Shown here: in pieces, positions 52,801-59,746 of the stretch
Position numbering within the stretch: position 1 is the first letter of the stretch
How the letters are laid out: each line of letters starts with the position of its first letter
Source of the DNA: UBA668 sp039796575
Lineage (GTDB): Bacteria; Actinomycetota; Acidimicrobiia; Acidimicrobiales; Ilumatobacteraceae
NCBI GenBank assembly: GCA_039796575.1
Contig: JBDKJP010000078.1
Location: 92,812-156,811 of the forward strand
Direction of reading: 5' to 3'
Length of the DNA: 64,000 bases
The notes under the pieces: model-generated
Seen by the model: only the letters and a program-made list of their open reading frames with translations
What the model was told of the DNA's origin: nothing
Database searches by the model: none
Translations under genes and position numbers: made by a program

Positions 52801-53524
52801 CCTCACCGGCGTGCCCACCGGCATCACGGCACCGGGCACCACCACCACGGGCGGCAAGGCCACCTGGACGGCCCCCACCGCCACCGACGCGGTCTGGCCG
52901 TCGGTCGCAGTGGTCTGCAACCCGGCGAGCGGCTCCAACTTCGTCTACGGCAACACCACGGTCACGTGCACCGCCACCGACGGTTCGGGCAACTCGGCGA
53001 GCCAGCAGTTCGTGGTCACCATCGCCGTGGCGTACCGCTACAACGGCTTCTTCTCGCCGGTGAACATGTCGTCGACCACGAAGCCGGGCGTCTACGACGG
53101 CAGCGGCCTCACCTACGTGGTCAACAGCGTCAACGGCGGCCGCAACGTGCCGTTCAAGTGGGAGGCCTACAACAACCTCACCAGCACGCAGCTCGTCAGT
53201 GTGAGCAACGTCGAGATCGTGGTCGAGAGCTACACGGCGTTCCGATCGAGGGTCGAGTGGGGCGGGCGCCTCGGCCCGGCCCGCGCCGTGCTGCCCACCG
53301 GCAACCCCTGCGCCGACGCCACCCGCGTGGTCGTCCCGGTGTCGGGCTCGAGCACGGGCAAGACCACGTCGGTGAAGTTCGAGAACAACCAGTACAACAT
53401 CGGCGTGCAGATGCCGAACAAGCCGGCGAAGGCAGCCGACAACTGCTTCGTGGCCTGGACCCGCATCACCGGCCCGGTGAAGGATCCGCTGCCCGGCATC
53501 GTCACGTTGTTCGTGCTGACCTGA
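46853..53524 (+). CDS. Giant secreted protein: hexapeptide array, C25-like protease, HYR and PxKF domains
   Basis: 2223 residues. Signal peptide MNRHLRIAGVMAVALSMIGA with cleavage near TAASVA. Residues 188-241 are nine AVLKQI-type hexapeptides. Residues about 860-1210 are a gingipain-like C25 peptidase: SIVLVGGDDALPFYRN, NVPDLAVGRLVETDAEIQGQ, candidate catalytic His1033 (NAHFSQYE) and Cys1079 (FSAGCHAGMSVPD). Four HYR domains follow (about 1738-2059, each with TTTVTC and APV junctions), then a C-terminal PxKF domain (YNGFFSPVNMS... VPFKWEAYNN). No sortase motif. The first ~860 residues hold paired Cys and a Ca-like DTNGDGKVDFP. Probably exported, possibly proteolytic. Confidence 0.85.
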   Translation: MNRHLRIAGVMAVALSMIGATVASTDVVTAASVAPTVVNSNIECVGLSPATPYGVKVTPGAIPGTYALPSSGGGTASIAPNDNKTFNWSSTTPLDAVIVFGGAAANVYRYDDATSDTALTSPLKNGKLPDISHVWFCHNGTTKPVVSIGATSVAAARGVATADIPISVLGIDDPAALAQAYQQLAGAAVLKQIAVLKQIAVLKQIALLKQIAVLKAVAVLKQIAVLKAVALLKQIAVLKQIDGSAFLTPLSALALNVTDAQGVAVTWERVLVGTPYDGWPLQSVTFADVAELLGNATDTNGDGKVDFPGGTGLIADASLFDLDSKGALFSQLSMLSILLLSTPLSALDTAAGRTIPWCELSSPYTGGTCLVADANGAVRPTATLFELALYGVPSSIVPVNEIQMGLLRPALAGSPLGSLLAGDLDGNGVAETGLRCTTATTLGQCLAEIITPSEFPWEDMPIDKMDLPRFAFGERLPVSVRFSVPPAGATATVTLPSGFVYDAAQGTSACQSAVCTGVQPTSVGTDDPQVLTFGPAGLPVGVVELRLKAAPKGLLGGEPGQPARQAGPVTLRVVSGSTTLNATSTSVTVTDPWEADTEPTMVPDTLYFGSIAGGELDNYDVLLAPAQQGSWLSVRLKALSPDLDGDLALYAAAPPAAVGSAALLKAVPVPGASAEPIADPSSDGQTDLAPETLQDVPTTPDDPGFPLLRSVSAGRGDTDEVQTLSEGSPTADTRYRVQISAFGGAAGDYTVRVLATPSGYASCPVATFRGSVGSAVRVGGVTSPTGLIVYNTRTTSDALLGSDGATSGNTLFNLARANGSWLLPVTPADADRWTVPNPTTQFDCAPVVANATVQAVSDAIRTHAATDVPDLRSIVLVGGDDALPFYRNADTTSLANEASHADQVGTSNPISASQGNRFFMTDDPYGTLEPIPWLDRTFNVPDLAVGRLVETDAEIQGQIGLYLANDGALTASSALVTGYDFLSDGAASISDELSAGGLTPSELIDPVGTGAWSAQDVRDALATDPDIASVNAHFSQYELLSSKGDTTGEYDVLDVAPGGTGLDLPTGILAGSVLFSAGCHAGMSVPDAYATNNATYPLLSGVTQGIPYDWAQALSQRRTAVWVASFGYGYGAVDDVALTERLMALYARYLVDPTVANAGQALVLAKQQYFATQGAYGSYDEKALQEVVFYGIPTFRLGGTAPASPSLELAVASTAAASTAPLAPVPGVNGMPAAASLGTVSFDLTPRTSADGTAYTVNGETLAINGYPVVPKTSFDVTVPGLSARGAAIEHMTTTLLKNQLPQIARATVDSSLVEPARRPATVVFPTAFQSIGGTNRTQRLVVVPGQFSDLDPAPGQDRGNQLLLNSSDLTVYYADATTAGDLTRPYIQESTASVGASNVVLFRVKAVDLAGPLDTRTPTGVQRVLVQYDEAPQLVGAPNAWVPVELQKDSDGTWVGALVTANPGGRYLIQAFDGAGNQAISQAKGDYYEAGGQSPQAVAVVTEGTLADTGWYRTGPVGVSLFVDGRPAIDADGYSYVLGGGTPQAYTGTFDPGEGAVDISFIAPTGKPTPPPLTVQQDTVDPTAALVEPISLRVLGEELLPSECVADDATPGSGVDGCTLADPTVVTVGTDTYTLTNASATDRAGNTSPEVSQTAILVDAIRDPDTGAIIGANGVTVIAGGAPYDQAVITVDGDVVTGTLDIDGKTYSVSFNDRGSHVVVVTVPGSDPYTFTVSVDDVSAPVLTPPGDLPEFFEAASPAGATVTFDVGVTDNYDDGLTATCTPASGSTFPLGTTTVTCEATDTSGNTGTTSFAVLVKDTTAPVVSVPADITQELGAAGGNAITYDVSATDAVDPGVLVSCDPASGSVFPKGTTTVTCTATDGAGNTGTNTFDITVADTTAPVFTSIPNIGPVEAGHSGGEYVGYATPSASDDGGPVAVTCAPESDSFFLLGTTTVTCTATDSEGLTTTGTFTVTVRDTTPPLLTGVPTGITAPGTTTTGGKATWTAPTATDAVWPSVAVVCNPASGSNFVYGNTTVTCTATDGSGNSASQQFVVTIAVAYRYNGFFSPVNMSSTTKPGVYDGSGLTYVVNSVNGGRNVPFKWEAYNNLTSTQLVSVSNVEIVVESYTAFRSRVEWGGRLGPARAVLPTGNPCADATRVVVPVSGSSTGKTTSVKFENNQYNIGVQMPNKPAKAADNCFVAWTRITGPVKDPLPGIVTLFVLT
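47414..47575 (+). repeat. Nine-copy 18-bp coding repeat (hexapeptide AVLKQI)
   Basis: Nine in-frame units encode AVLKQI three times, then ALLKQI, AVLKAV, AVLKQI, AVLKAV, ALLKQI and AVLKQI. Codons differ between units (gcggtgctg, gccgtcctc, gcactgctg and others), so the array was not made by very recent slippage and is kept at protein level. It is free of Gly and Pro for 54 residues. Confidence 0.9.
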
Positions 53525-53542
53525 TGCACCGGGTCTGATCGG

Positions 53543-53581
53543 AGGGGCGGGTGCGTCGGCTCGACCGGCTCGCCCGCCCCT
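53543..53581 (+). terminator. Hairpin terminator after the giant gene
   Basis: Arms AGGGGCGGG (53543-53551) and CCCGCCCCT (53573-53581) with an inner stem GTCGG/CCGGC and loop CTCGA, followed by TTC. It begins 18 bases after the stop codon and is followed by the promoter region of the next gene. Confidence 0.65.
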
Positions 53582-53623
53582 TCGACCCCGGCCACCGCGG
53601 CCGGTCGCCATAGTGTCGGCAGC

Positions 53624-54772
53624 ATGAAGACTGCCATCACCGAGATGTTCGGCATCGACGTGCCCATCCTCGCCTTCACCCACTGCCGCGACGTGGTCGC
53701 CGCCGTCACCAAGGCCGGAGGGATGGGCGTGCTCGGCGCCGTCGCGCACAGCCCCGAGCAGCTCGAGATCGACCTCAAGTGGATCGAGGACGAAGTGGGC
53801 GGACGCCCCTACGGCGTCGACCTCATCGTGCCCGCGAAGTACGCCGGCAGTGACAACGGCGGCCTCACCATGGCCGACATCGTCGGCCTCATCCCCGACG
53901 AGCACCGCCAGTTCGTGGCCCGCCTGATGGAAAAGTACGACGTGCCGCCGCTGCCCGAGGACGAGCGCAGCGCCAGCCGCAGCGGCGGCGACCTGAGCGG
54001 CACCGCCGCCCCGTTCTCGGCCGCACAGGCCGATCCGCTGCTCGAGATCGCGCTCGCCCACCAGCCGCGCCTGCTCGTCAACGCGCTCGGCCCGCCGCCC
54101 GCGCACATGATCGATCGCGTCAAGGAGGAAGGGCGCCTCATCGGTGCCCTCGCCGGCAAGGCGCAGCACGCCGAGCGGCACGTGGCCGCGGGCGTCGACA
54201 TGATCATCGCCCAGGGGGCCGAGGCCGGCGGCCACACGGGTGAGGTCGGCACGATGGTGCTGATCCCCGAGATCGTCGACGCAGTGGCACCGGTCCCGGT
54301 GCTCGGCGCCGGCGGCATCGGCCGCGGTCGCCAGATGGCCGCCGCGATGGCGCTCGGCGCGCAGGGTGTGTGGTGCGGCTCGGTGTGGCTCACCACCGAC
54401 GAGGCCGAGACCCATCCGGTGGTGAAGCAGAAGTTCCTCGCCGCCACGTCGAGCGACACGCTGCGCTCACGTTCCCTCACCGGCAAGCCGGCGCGCCAGC
54501 TGCGCTCGGCCTGGACCGATGAGTGGGACGACCCCGCCAACCCGCGCCCGCTGGGCATGCCGCTGCAGCCCATCCTCGTCGGCGAGGCACGGGCGCGCAT
54601 CGAGCGTGCGGCGTACCGGCAGGGCAGCGGCGCCGAGCAGCTCGCGAACTACTTCGTCGGCCAGATCGTCGGCAGCATGAACGTCAGCAAGCCGGCCGCG
54701 CAGGTCGTGTTCGACATGATCGACGAGTTCATCGAGTCCGTGCAGTCGCTGTCGGCGCTGCTGGAGTCGTGA
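53624..54772 (+). CDS. Nitronate monooxygenase-like flavin oxidoreductase
   Basis: 382 residues, TIM-barrel FMN enzyme of the NMO/2-nitropropane dioxygenase family. The family signature GAEAGGHTG is present in IIAQGAEAGGHTGEVGT, and GAGGIGRGRQMAAAMALGAQ (in parts) is the FMN phosphate site. An insertion of about 60 residues (VARLMEKYDVPPLPEDERSA and a Ser/Gly run) lies between barrel strands. Natural substrate unknown; such enzymes detoxify nitronates or act on enoyl-type lipids. TAGTGT is seven bases before ATG 53624, with no ribosome-binding site. Ends four bases from the convergent desaturase. Confidence 0.9.
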   Translation: MKTAITEMFGIDVPILAFTHCRDVVAAVTKAGGMGVLGAVAHSPEQLEIDLKWIEDEVGGRPYGVDLIVPAKYAGSDNGGLTMADIVGLIPDEHRQFVARLMEKYDVPPLPEDERSASRSGGDLSGTAAPFSAAQADPLLEIALAHQPRLLVNALGPPPAHMIDRVKEEGRLIGALAGKAQHAERHVAAGVDMIIAQGAEAGGHTGEVGTMVLIPEIVDAVAPVPVLGAGGIGRGRQMAAAMALGAQGVWCGSVWLTTDEAETHPVVKQKFLAATSSDTLRSRSLTGKPARQLRSAWTDEWDDPANPRPLGMPLQPILVGEARARIERAAYRQGSGAEQLANYFVGQIVGSMNVSKPAAQVVFDMIDEFIESVQSLSALLES

Positions 54773-54776
54773 CCGC

Positions 54777-55832
54777 TCAGTTCGCGGCGCTGTAGGGCAG
54801 CCAGCTGCCCTGCTCGAAGTCGTACAGCTTGCACGCCTTCGCGGTGCGCAGGTACTCGCGCATCGTGATGCGACCCGAACGCACCGTGTCGGGGTAGTGC
54901 TCGGCGATCGCCGCCGCGGCCGCCGGCAGCTGGTGGAACGGGATGCGGGCATCCACGTGGTGCGGCACGTGCACGAAGATGTTGTGGAACCACAGCCGGT
55001 TCAGCAGCCGCGGCATGCGCAGGATGGTGGTGCTCTCCATCTGGCCGCGGAACTGCGACCACTCCTTGCGCGGCCACCAGCGGATGTCGGGCGCAACGTG
55101 GTGCACGTACACGGTCCAGCCGATGATGTGCACGAACAACAGGAACGGCACCACGAACAGCTTCACCGGCACCCAGAACGCCGCCACCAGGCCACCGGTG
55201 AGCGCACCGAACGTGGCGGCGCCGCCGAGCGCGAGCACCATCGCGATGGTGAGCGTGGTCTTGTCGCGGATGATGGCGTCGCGACGCTTGCCCGGCGCGT
55301 TGTAGCGCCACATCTTGTCCCACCACACCGACCGCAGGAAGTACGCACCGGAGCCGATCCAGGACCACTCGAGGCGGTGCTGCAGCTTGGCCATCGTGCC
55401 GAGCTCGCGGTACTGCGCCGGCGTGAGCGGATGCCACACGAAGTCGAATCCCTCGCGGGTGGTGTAACCGTGGTGGATGCGGTTGTGACCGAGGTCCCAG
55501 GCGGCCTCGACGTGCGCGCTGGGTGCCATGCAGAGCTGGGCGATCACGCGGTTGGCGCGGCGAGAGCCGACGAGCGCGCCGTGCGAGGCGTCGTGGCCGA
55601 GCACGAACAGCCCGGCGACGGCGAGGCCGGCGAGCAGCGACAGGGGGGCCACGAAGTACCACGTGTCGGTGAACAGCAGCGCTGCGACCGGCACGAGCCA
55701 CAGCAGCCAGGCCTGCGCGAGTGCGACACCTGCTCGTCGGGCCGAACGCTGGTAGCAGCGGGCGGGGATGATGTCGCGCACCGCGTTGAGCGAGTCGGTG
55801 CGGACGGGCTGGGGATCGGCGACCTCGGTCAT
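54777..55832 (-). CDS. Membrane fatty acid desaturase
   Basis: 351 residues with four to six hydrophobic helices. The three His boxes are HDASH (80-84), HNRIHH (116-121) and HVPHH (late, before DARIPFHQLP), the di-iron pattern of membrane desaturases/hydroxylases of the DesA type. It introduces a double bond or hydroxyl into a lipid chain. Start ATG 55832; TATGCT lies eight bases upstream and the TetR-type dyad CCTACCG-CC-CGGTAGG just beyond. It converges with the NMO gene and stands alone on its strand. Confidence 0.92.
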   Translation of the reverse strand: MTEVADPQPVRTDSLNAVRDIIPARCYQRSARRAGVALAQAWLLWLVPVAALLFTDTWYFVAPLSLLAGLAVAGLFVLGHDASHGALVGSRRANRVIAQLCMAPSAHVEAAWDLGHNRIHHGYTTREGFDFVWHPLTPAQYRELGTMAKLQHRLEWSWIGSGAYFLRSVWWDKMWRYNAPGKRRDAIIRDKTTLTIAMVLALGGAATFGALTGGLVAAFWVPVKLFVVPFLLFVHIIGWTVYVHHVAPDIRWWPRKEWSQFRGQMESTTILRMPRLLNRLWFHNIFVHVPHHVDARIPFHQLPAAAAAIAEHYPDTVRSGRITMREYLRTAKACKLYDFEQGSWLPYSAAN

Positions 55833-55851
55833 CGTCGACCAGCATAGTCTC

Positions 55852-55867
55852 CCTACCGCCCGGTAGG
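55852..55867. promoter_or_regulatory. TetR-type operator dyad at the desaturase promoter
   Basis: CCTACCG-CC-CGGTAGG, perfect 7-bp arms. It lies 20 bases before the start codon and just upstream of the TATGCT -10 candidate, in the -35/-10 spacer. This ACCG..CGGT form is common for TetR regulators of lipid metabolism; the regulator itself is not in the adjacent genes. Confidence 0.6.
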
Positions 55868-55921
55868 TAGGCAGCCGTCTGAGAACGTTCGCCACGCTCG
55901 GTTTCGACGCGTCGGACCAGC

Positions 55922-57262
55922 TCAGCAGGGATGGAACGGGTCGGCCACGAACGGCTGATCGGGCAACGGCACCTTCACCGCCCGCCCGTCGAGCGTGGTG
56001 GCGAGGTGCAGCAGGAAGCTGCCGATGCCCGCCGCACCCTGGAACAGCCCCGTCGCCGTCTGCCAGAGGTCGGGCCGGTTGCGGTGCTCGAGCTGCCGCC
56101 AACTGCGCTGCGGCCCGTCGTCGCCCTCCACCACCGTGCCGCGCGACTCGATGTGATCGGCGAACCGACCGGCGAACGCGAGCGCCTCCGGGTCGCCGGT
56201 GCGGGCGTGCAGGAACAGCGCGTAGTCGCCGAGGCCCGCATCCCCGCAGCACTGGCTATGGTTGTCCCAGAAGCCCTCGATCCTCTGCTCGGGCACCCCG
56301 GTGGCGAGCGCGCCGCGCAGCAACGCGTCGGCGAAGTCGCGGTGCACGTCGTCGCCGGTGATGTCGTGCAACAGGTGGAACAACCGGCCGGTGCCGGCAG
56401 GGCCGTGGCACACGCCGAGGTAGAAGATGGTCGGCACGTCGTCCTCGGTGTGACGCACCAGGCACCCGTCGCCCATCGGCAGCGCGTGATGGCGCACGAA
56501 CCGCGCACCCTCCAGCGCAGCGTCGAGGTACCGCTGCTCCCCCGTCGCCCGCCACAGGTCGGCCAGGAAGTAGCCCACGCCGGCGCTGCCGTGCGCGAAG
56601 TTCGGCGCGCGCCACACGTGCGGCATGTCGCCCATCAGGGTCCACCGCCAACCCTCGGGCTCGCGTTCGGCCACGTCGAGCAACCGATCGGCCGTGCCCA
56701 CCGCCCAGTCGAGCGCGTCGGGCACCGCACCGGTGCGCGCTGCGTGCAACAGCACCATCCCGGCACCGCACGCGCCGACGGACTGGTCGATGATCTCGTA
56801 GGTACCGGTCACGCCGGTCATGTCGGCGAACGGGTCGCCCTCCTTCCAACCGATGCCCGAGCCGAGCGGCAGCGCGGCGGCGCGCAACGACCGGAGCAGG
56901 CCGTCGGCGGCGTCGCGGTACGCGTCGTCGCCCGTGGCCCGCCACAGCTCGATGAGCGCGAACGCGAGGCCGGGGGTGCCGGGGAAGAAGCCGACCGAGA
57001 GCCGCTCCTGCGGCGCGGTGGCGACGATCTCGTCGCCGGCCCGGCGGGCGAGCGCGAGGCGGGCCGGGTCGCCGGTGGCGAGGTACCACTCGAGCTGGTG
57101 GAGGAGGATGCCCGCCGAGCCGTGGTAGAGGCTCAGCTCTGCCCGGGCGTTCGGCGCATCGGTGCGACGCCAGCGCACGCCGTGCTCGGTGTCGACGCGG
57201 TGGTGTTGCACGAACCGGTCGGCGTCGGCCGCCAGGGCGAGGTAGTGAGCCGCGTCGCGCAC
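55922..57262 (-). CDS. Lanthionine-synthetase-C-like protein with Cys-Cys-Gly zinc site
   Basis: 446 residues in a double-helical barrel with the repeated loop motifs HGSAG (about 47-51 and 224-228), FFPGTPG, CHGPAG, CCGDAG and FQGAAG. Zinc ligands by family alignment are C285 (VCHGPAG), C338 and C339 (SQCCGDAG). In most LanC enzymes the third ligand is His; the three-Cys CCG type is known from promiscuous ProcM-like cyclases. No precursor peptide or dehydratase is nearby, so lantibiotic synthesis is unlikely and a role as a stand-alone LanCL-type protein is possible. GTG 57262 follows the CoxL-like stop (TGAACGTG), so the two are coupled. Confidence 0.85.
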   Translation of the reverse strand: MRDAAHYLALAADADRFVQHHRVDTEHGVRWRRTDAPNARAELSLYHGSAGILLHQLEWYLATGDPARLALARRAGDEIVATAPQERLSVGFFPGTPGLAFALIELWRATGDDAYRDAADGLLRSLRAAALPLGSGIGWKEGDPFADMTGVTGTYEIIDQSVGACGAGMVLLHAARTGAVPDALDWAVGTADRLLDVAEREPEGWRWTLMGDMPHVWRAPNFAHGSAGVGYFLADLWRATGEQRYLDAALEGARFVRHHALPMGDGCLVRHTEDDVPTIFYLGVCHGPAGTGRLFHLLHDITGDDVHRDFADALLRGALATGVPEQRIEGFWDNHSQCCGDAGLGDYALFLHARTGDPEALAFAGRFADHIESRGTVVEGDDGPQRSWRQLEHRNRPDLWQTATGLFQGAAGIGSFLLHLATTLDGRAVKVPLPDQPFVADPFHPC

Positions 57263-57264
57263 GT

Positions 57265-59664
57265 TCAGATGCCCTCGGCGGCCTTCAACCCGGCGGCGTC
57301 GACCTCCTGGCCGGCCGCGAGGCGTGCGAACACGGCCGGCGGTTCGCGCCACGGGTCGGGCAGCGTGCCGGCCTCGGCGTCGCGGATGGTGCGCCACACG
57401 CGCTCGCTGGAGCACGGCATGTCGATGTGCCGCACCCCGAGGTGCGCGAGCGCGTCGATGACCGCGTTCTGCACCGCGGGCGTGCTGCCGATGGTGCTGG
57501 CCTCGCCGATGCCCTTCGCGCCGAGCGGGTTCAGCGGGGTGGGCGTCTCGGTGCTGTGCACCTCGAAGCTCGGGAACTCGGCCGCCGACGGGATGCCGTA
57601 GTCCATGAAGTTGCCGGTGAGCGGGTTGCCCGAGTCGTCGTACCGCACCACCTCGTACAGCGCCTGGCTCACGCCTGCCGCCACACCGCCGTGCTGCTGC
57701 CCCTCCACGAGCAACGGGTTCAGCACGGTGCCGCAGTCGTCGACCGCGAGGTGACGCAGCAGCGTGACGCGACCCGTGTCGCGGTCGACCTCCACCACCG
57801 CGAGGTGCGCACCGAACGGGAAGGTGGCCCCGGCCTGATCGAAGTCGAGCTGCGCGGCGAGACCGGTGGTGCCGTCGTCGTGATCGACGGCGTCGGGCTG
57901 CTCGGCCGCCGCGACGGCGAGCTCGGCCCAGGTGAGCGCCGAGGCGGGCACACCGGCCACACCCACGGTGCCGGCCGCGACGTCGACCACCACGTCGGCA
58001 GGGTCGGCCTCCAGCAGCCGGGCGGCGAGGTCGCGCGCCTTGGTGACCAGCGCCTCGGTGGCGCGCATCACGGCCGACCCGCCGAGCTGCAGCGAACGCG
58101 AGCCGCCCGTGCCGCCACCACTGCGCACCTGATCGGTGTCGACCGCGGCGAGTCGGATGCGGTCGACCGGGATGCCGGTCTGCTCGCTCACGATCATCGC
58201 GAACGCCGTCTGGTGACCCTGGCCGTGCGCCGACGTACCCGCGAGCACGGTGGCCGTGCCGTCGGGGTGCACCTCCACGGCGCCGTACTCGCTGCTGCCG
58301 CCGCCGGCGGTGATCTCCACGTAGGCCGCCACACCGATGCCGAGCAGCATGTGGTCGCCGCGCTCGCGACGCGCCGCCTGTTCGCGGCGGAGCTCGTCGT
58401 AGCCGGCCAGGTCGACCAGCGTGTCGAGCGGCGTGCGGAACGCGCCGCTGTCGTAGGTGACGCCGGTGAGCGTGTCGAACGGGAACACGTCGTCGCCGAG
58501 CAGGTTGCGGCGACGGATCTCGACCGGGTCGATGCCCAGCGTGAGCGCGGCGTGGTCGACGGCGCGCTCGAGCAGCGCGGTGGCCTCGGGCCGCCCGGCG
58601 CCGCGGTAGGCGCCGGTGGGCGTGGTGTTGGTGGTGGCCACCGCGATGTCGAACTGGATGCCGCTGAACGCGTAGGTGCCGTTCGACATGCGCCGGGTGC
58701 CGGCCGGCAGGTACGCACCCATCCCCGGGTAGGCACCACCGTCGCCGACGAGGTGGACGCGCAGGCCGGTGAACGTGCCGTCGTTGCGGCAGCCGAGCTC
58801 CACGTACTGGACCTGCGCGCGGCTGTGCGCCAGTGCCAGCATGTCCTCGCTGCGGGTGCTCATCCACGTGACGGGTCGTTGCAGTTGCAACGCGAGCGCC
58901 GCGACCACCAGTTGCTCCGGGTACATCCCGGCCTTGCCGCCGAAGCCGCCACCGACGTGCGGCGTGATGACCCGCACCTGCTCGGGTGCGAGCTTCAGCG
59001 AGCGGCACAGCAGACCCTTCAACATGTGCGGCATCTGCGTGGAGCCGTACATCACCAGTCGACCTTCGTCGTCGACGCGGGCCGCGGCGGCATGCGGCTC
59101 CATCGGGGCCACCGCGACGCGGTTGTTGACGTAACGGCCGCGCACCACGACGTCGGCGTCGCCGAAGATGTCGGGCTGCACCACGTCGGTGGTGGCCATC
59201 GCGACGTTGTCGCCGTGCTCGGCGAACAGTACGGGAGCGCCGTCGGCCAGGGCGTCCTCCGGGTCGACCACCACGTCGAGCAGGTCGAAGTCGCACACCA
59301 CCGTCGCTGCCGCGTCGCGGGCGTGCAGCGCCGTGTCGGCCACCACCACGGCGACGGGCTCGCCGACGAATCGCACGGTGTCGATCGCGAGGGCCGGCCG
59401 GGCGAAGTGGTCGTGCACCTTCGCCATGCCGTGGAACGGCCGCAGGGCCAGGTCGGCGGCGGTGTACACGCCGACGACGCCGGGCATCGTGCGGGCCTCG
59501 TCGGCGTCGATGCCGAGCAGGCGGCCGTGCGCCACCTCCGAGCGCACGAACACCGCGTGCACGGCACCGTCGAGCCCGAGGTCGTCGACGTACCGCGCCG
59601 CACCGAGCAGCAGTTCAGGGTCTTCCGTGCGCAGCACGCGTGTTCCGAGGATGGATCCGGCCAT
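57265..59664 (-). CDS. Xanthine dehydrogenase family molybdopterin subunit (form II CoxL-like)
   Basis: 799 residues, the large catalytic subunit of molybdenum hydroxylases. Domain Ald_Xan_dh_C (about 15-120) and two MoCo domains; the pterin loop GGGFGGKAG, the form II active-site motif AYRGAGRPEA near residue 350 (form I CO dehydrogenase has AYRCSFR), AHGQGHQTAF, and the catalytic Glu in GAKGIGEAST. It should hydroxylate an aldehyde or N-heterocycle. The FAD and iron-sulfur subunits that normally accompany it are not in the window, which is odd. It is upstream of the LanC-like gene and diverges from the sulfatase. Confidence 0.92.
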   Translation of the reverse strand: MAGSILGTRVLRTEDPELLLGAARYVDDLGLDGAVHAVFVRSEVAHGRLLGIDADEARTMPGVVGVYTAADLALRPFHGMAKVHDHFARPALAIDTVRFVGEPVAVVVADTALHARDAAATVVCDFDLLDVVVDPEDALADGAPVLFAEHGDNVAMATTDVVQPDIFGDADVVVRGRYVNNRVAVAPMEPHAAAARVDDEGRLVMYGSTQMPHMLKGLLCRSLKLAPEQVRVITPHVGGGFGGKAGMYPEQLVVAALALQLQRPVTWMSTRSEDMLALAHSRAQVQYVELGCRNDGTFTGLRVHLVGDGGAYPGMGAYLPAGTRRMSNGTYAFSGIQFDIAVATTNTTPTGAYRGAGRPEATALLERAVDHAALTLGIDPVEIRRRNLLGDDVFPFDTLTGVTYDSGAFRTPLDTLVDLAGYDELRREQAARRERGDHMLLGIGVAAYVEITAGGGSSEYGAVEVHPDGTATVLAGTSAHGQGHQTAFAMIVSEQTGIPVDRIRLAAVDTDQVRSGGGTGGSRSLQLGGSAVMRATEALVTKARDLAARLLEADPADVVVDVAAGTVGVAGVPASALTWAELAVAAAEQPDAVDHDDGTTGLAAQLDFDQAGATFPFGAHLAVVEVDRDTGRVTLLRHLAVDDCGTVLNPLLVEGQQHGGVAAGVSQALYEVVRYDDSGNPLTGNFMDYGIPSAAEFPSFEVHSTETPTPLNPLGAKGIGEASTIGSTPAVQNAVIDALAHLGVRHIDMPCSSERVWRTIRDAEAGTLPDPWREPPAVFARLAAGQEVDAAGLKAAEGI

Positions 59665-59710
59665 CCGCCGAACCTACCGCGGCCCGAGCGGCCGTTCGCA
59701 CGACAGAACT

Positions 59711-59731
59711 GTTGTCAGTGACACTGCCAAC
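59711..59731. promoter_or_regulatory. Imperfect 21-bp palindrome before the sulfatase gene
   Basis: Centred on A59721: GTTG-t-CAGTG-A-CACTG-c-CAAC. The arms match at all but one position each side. It lies in the 82-base divergent gap between the CoxL-like gene and the sulfatase, four bases before the TAGCTT -10 candidate, so it can control the sulfatase or both directions. A TetR- or GntR-type regulator is plausible; none is adjacent. Confidence 0.5.
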
Positions 59732-59746
59732 TGTTAGCTTCCGTCC

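Noticed and set aside
55922..57262. Lantibiotic gene cluster
   Set aside because: LanC-like gene is alone; I found no precursor peptide, dehydratase, protease or immunity gene.
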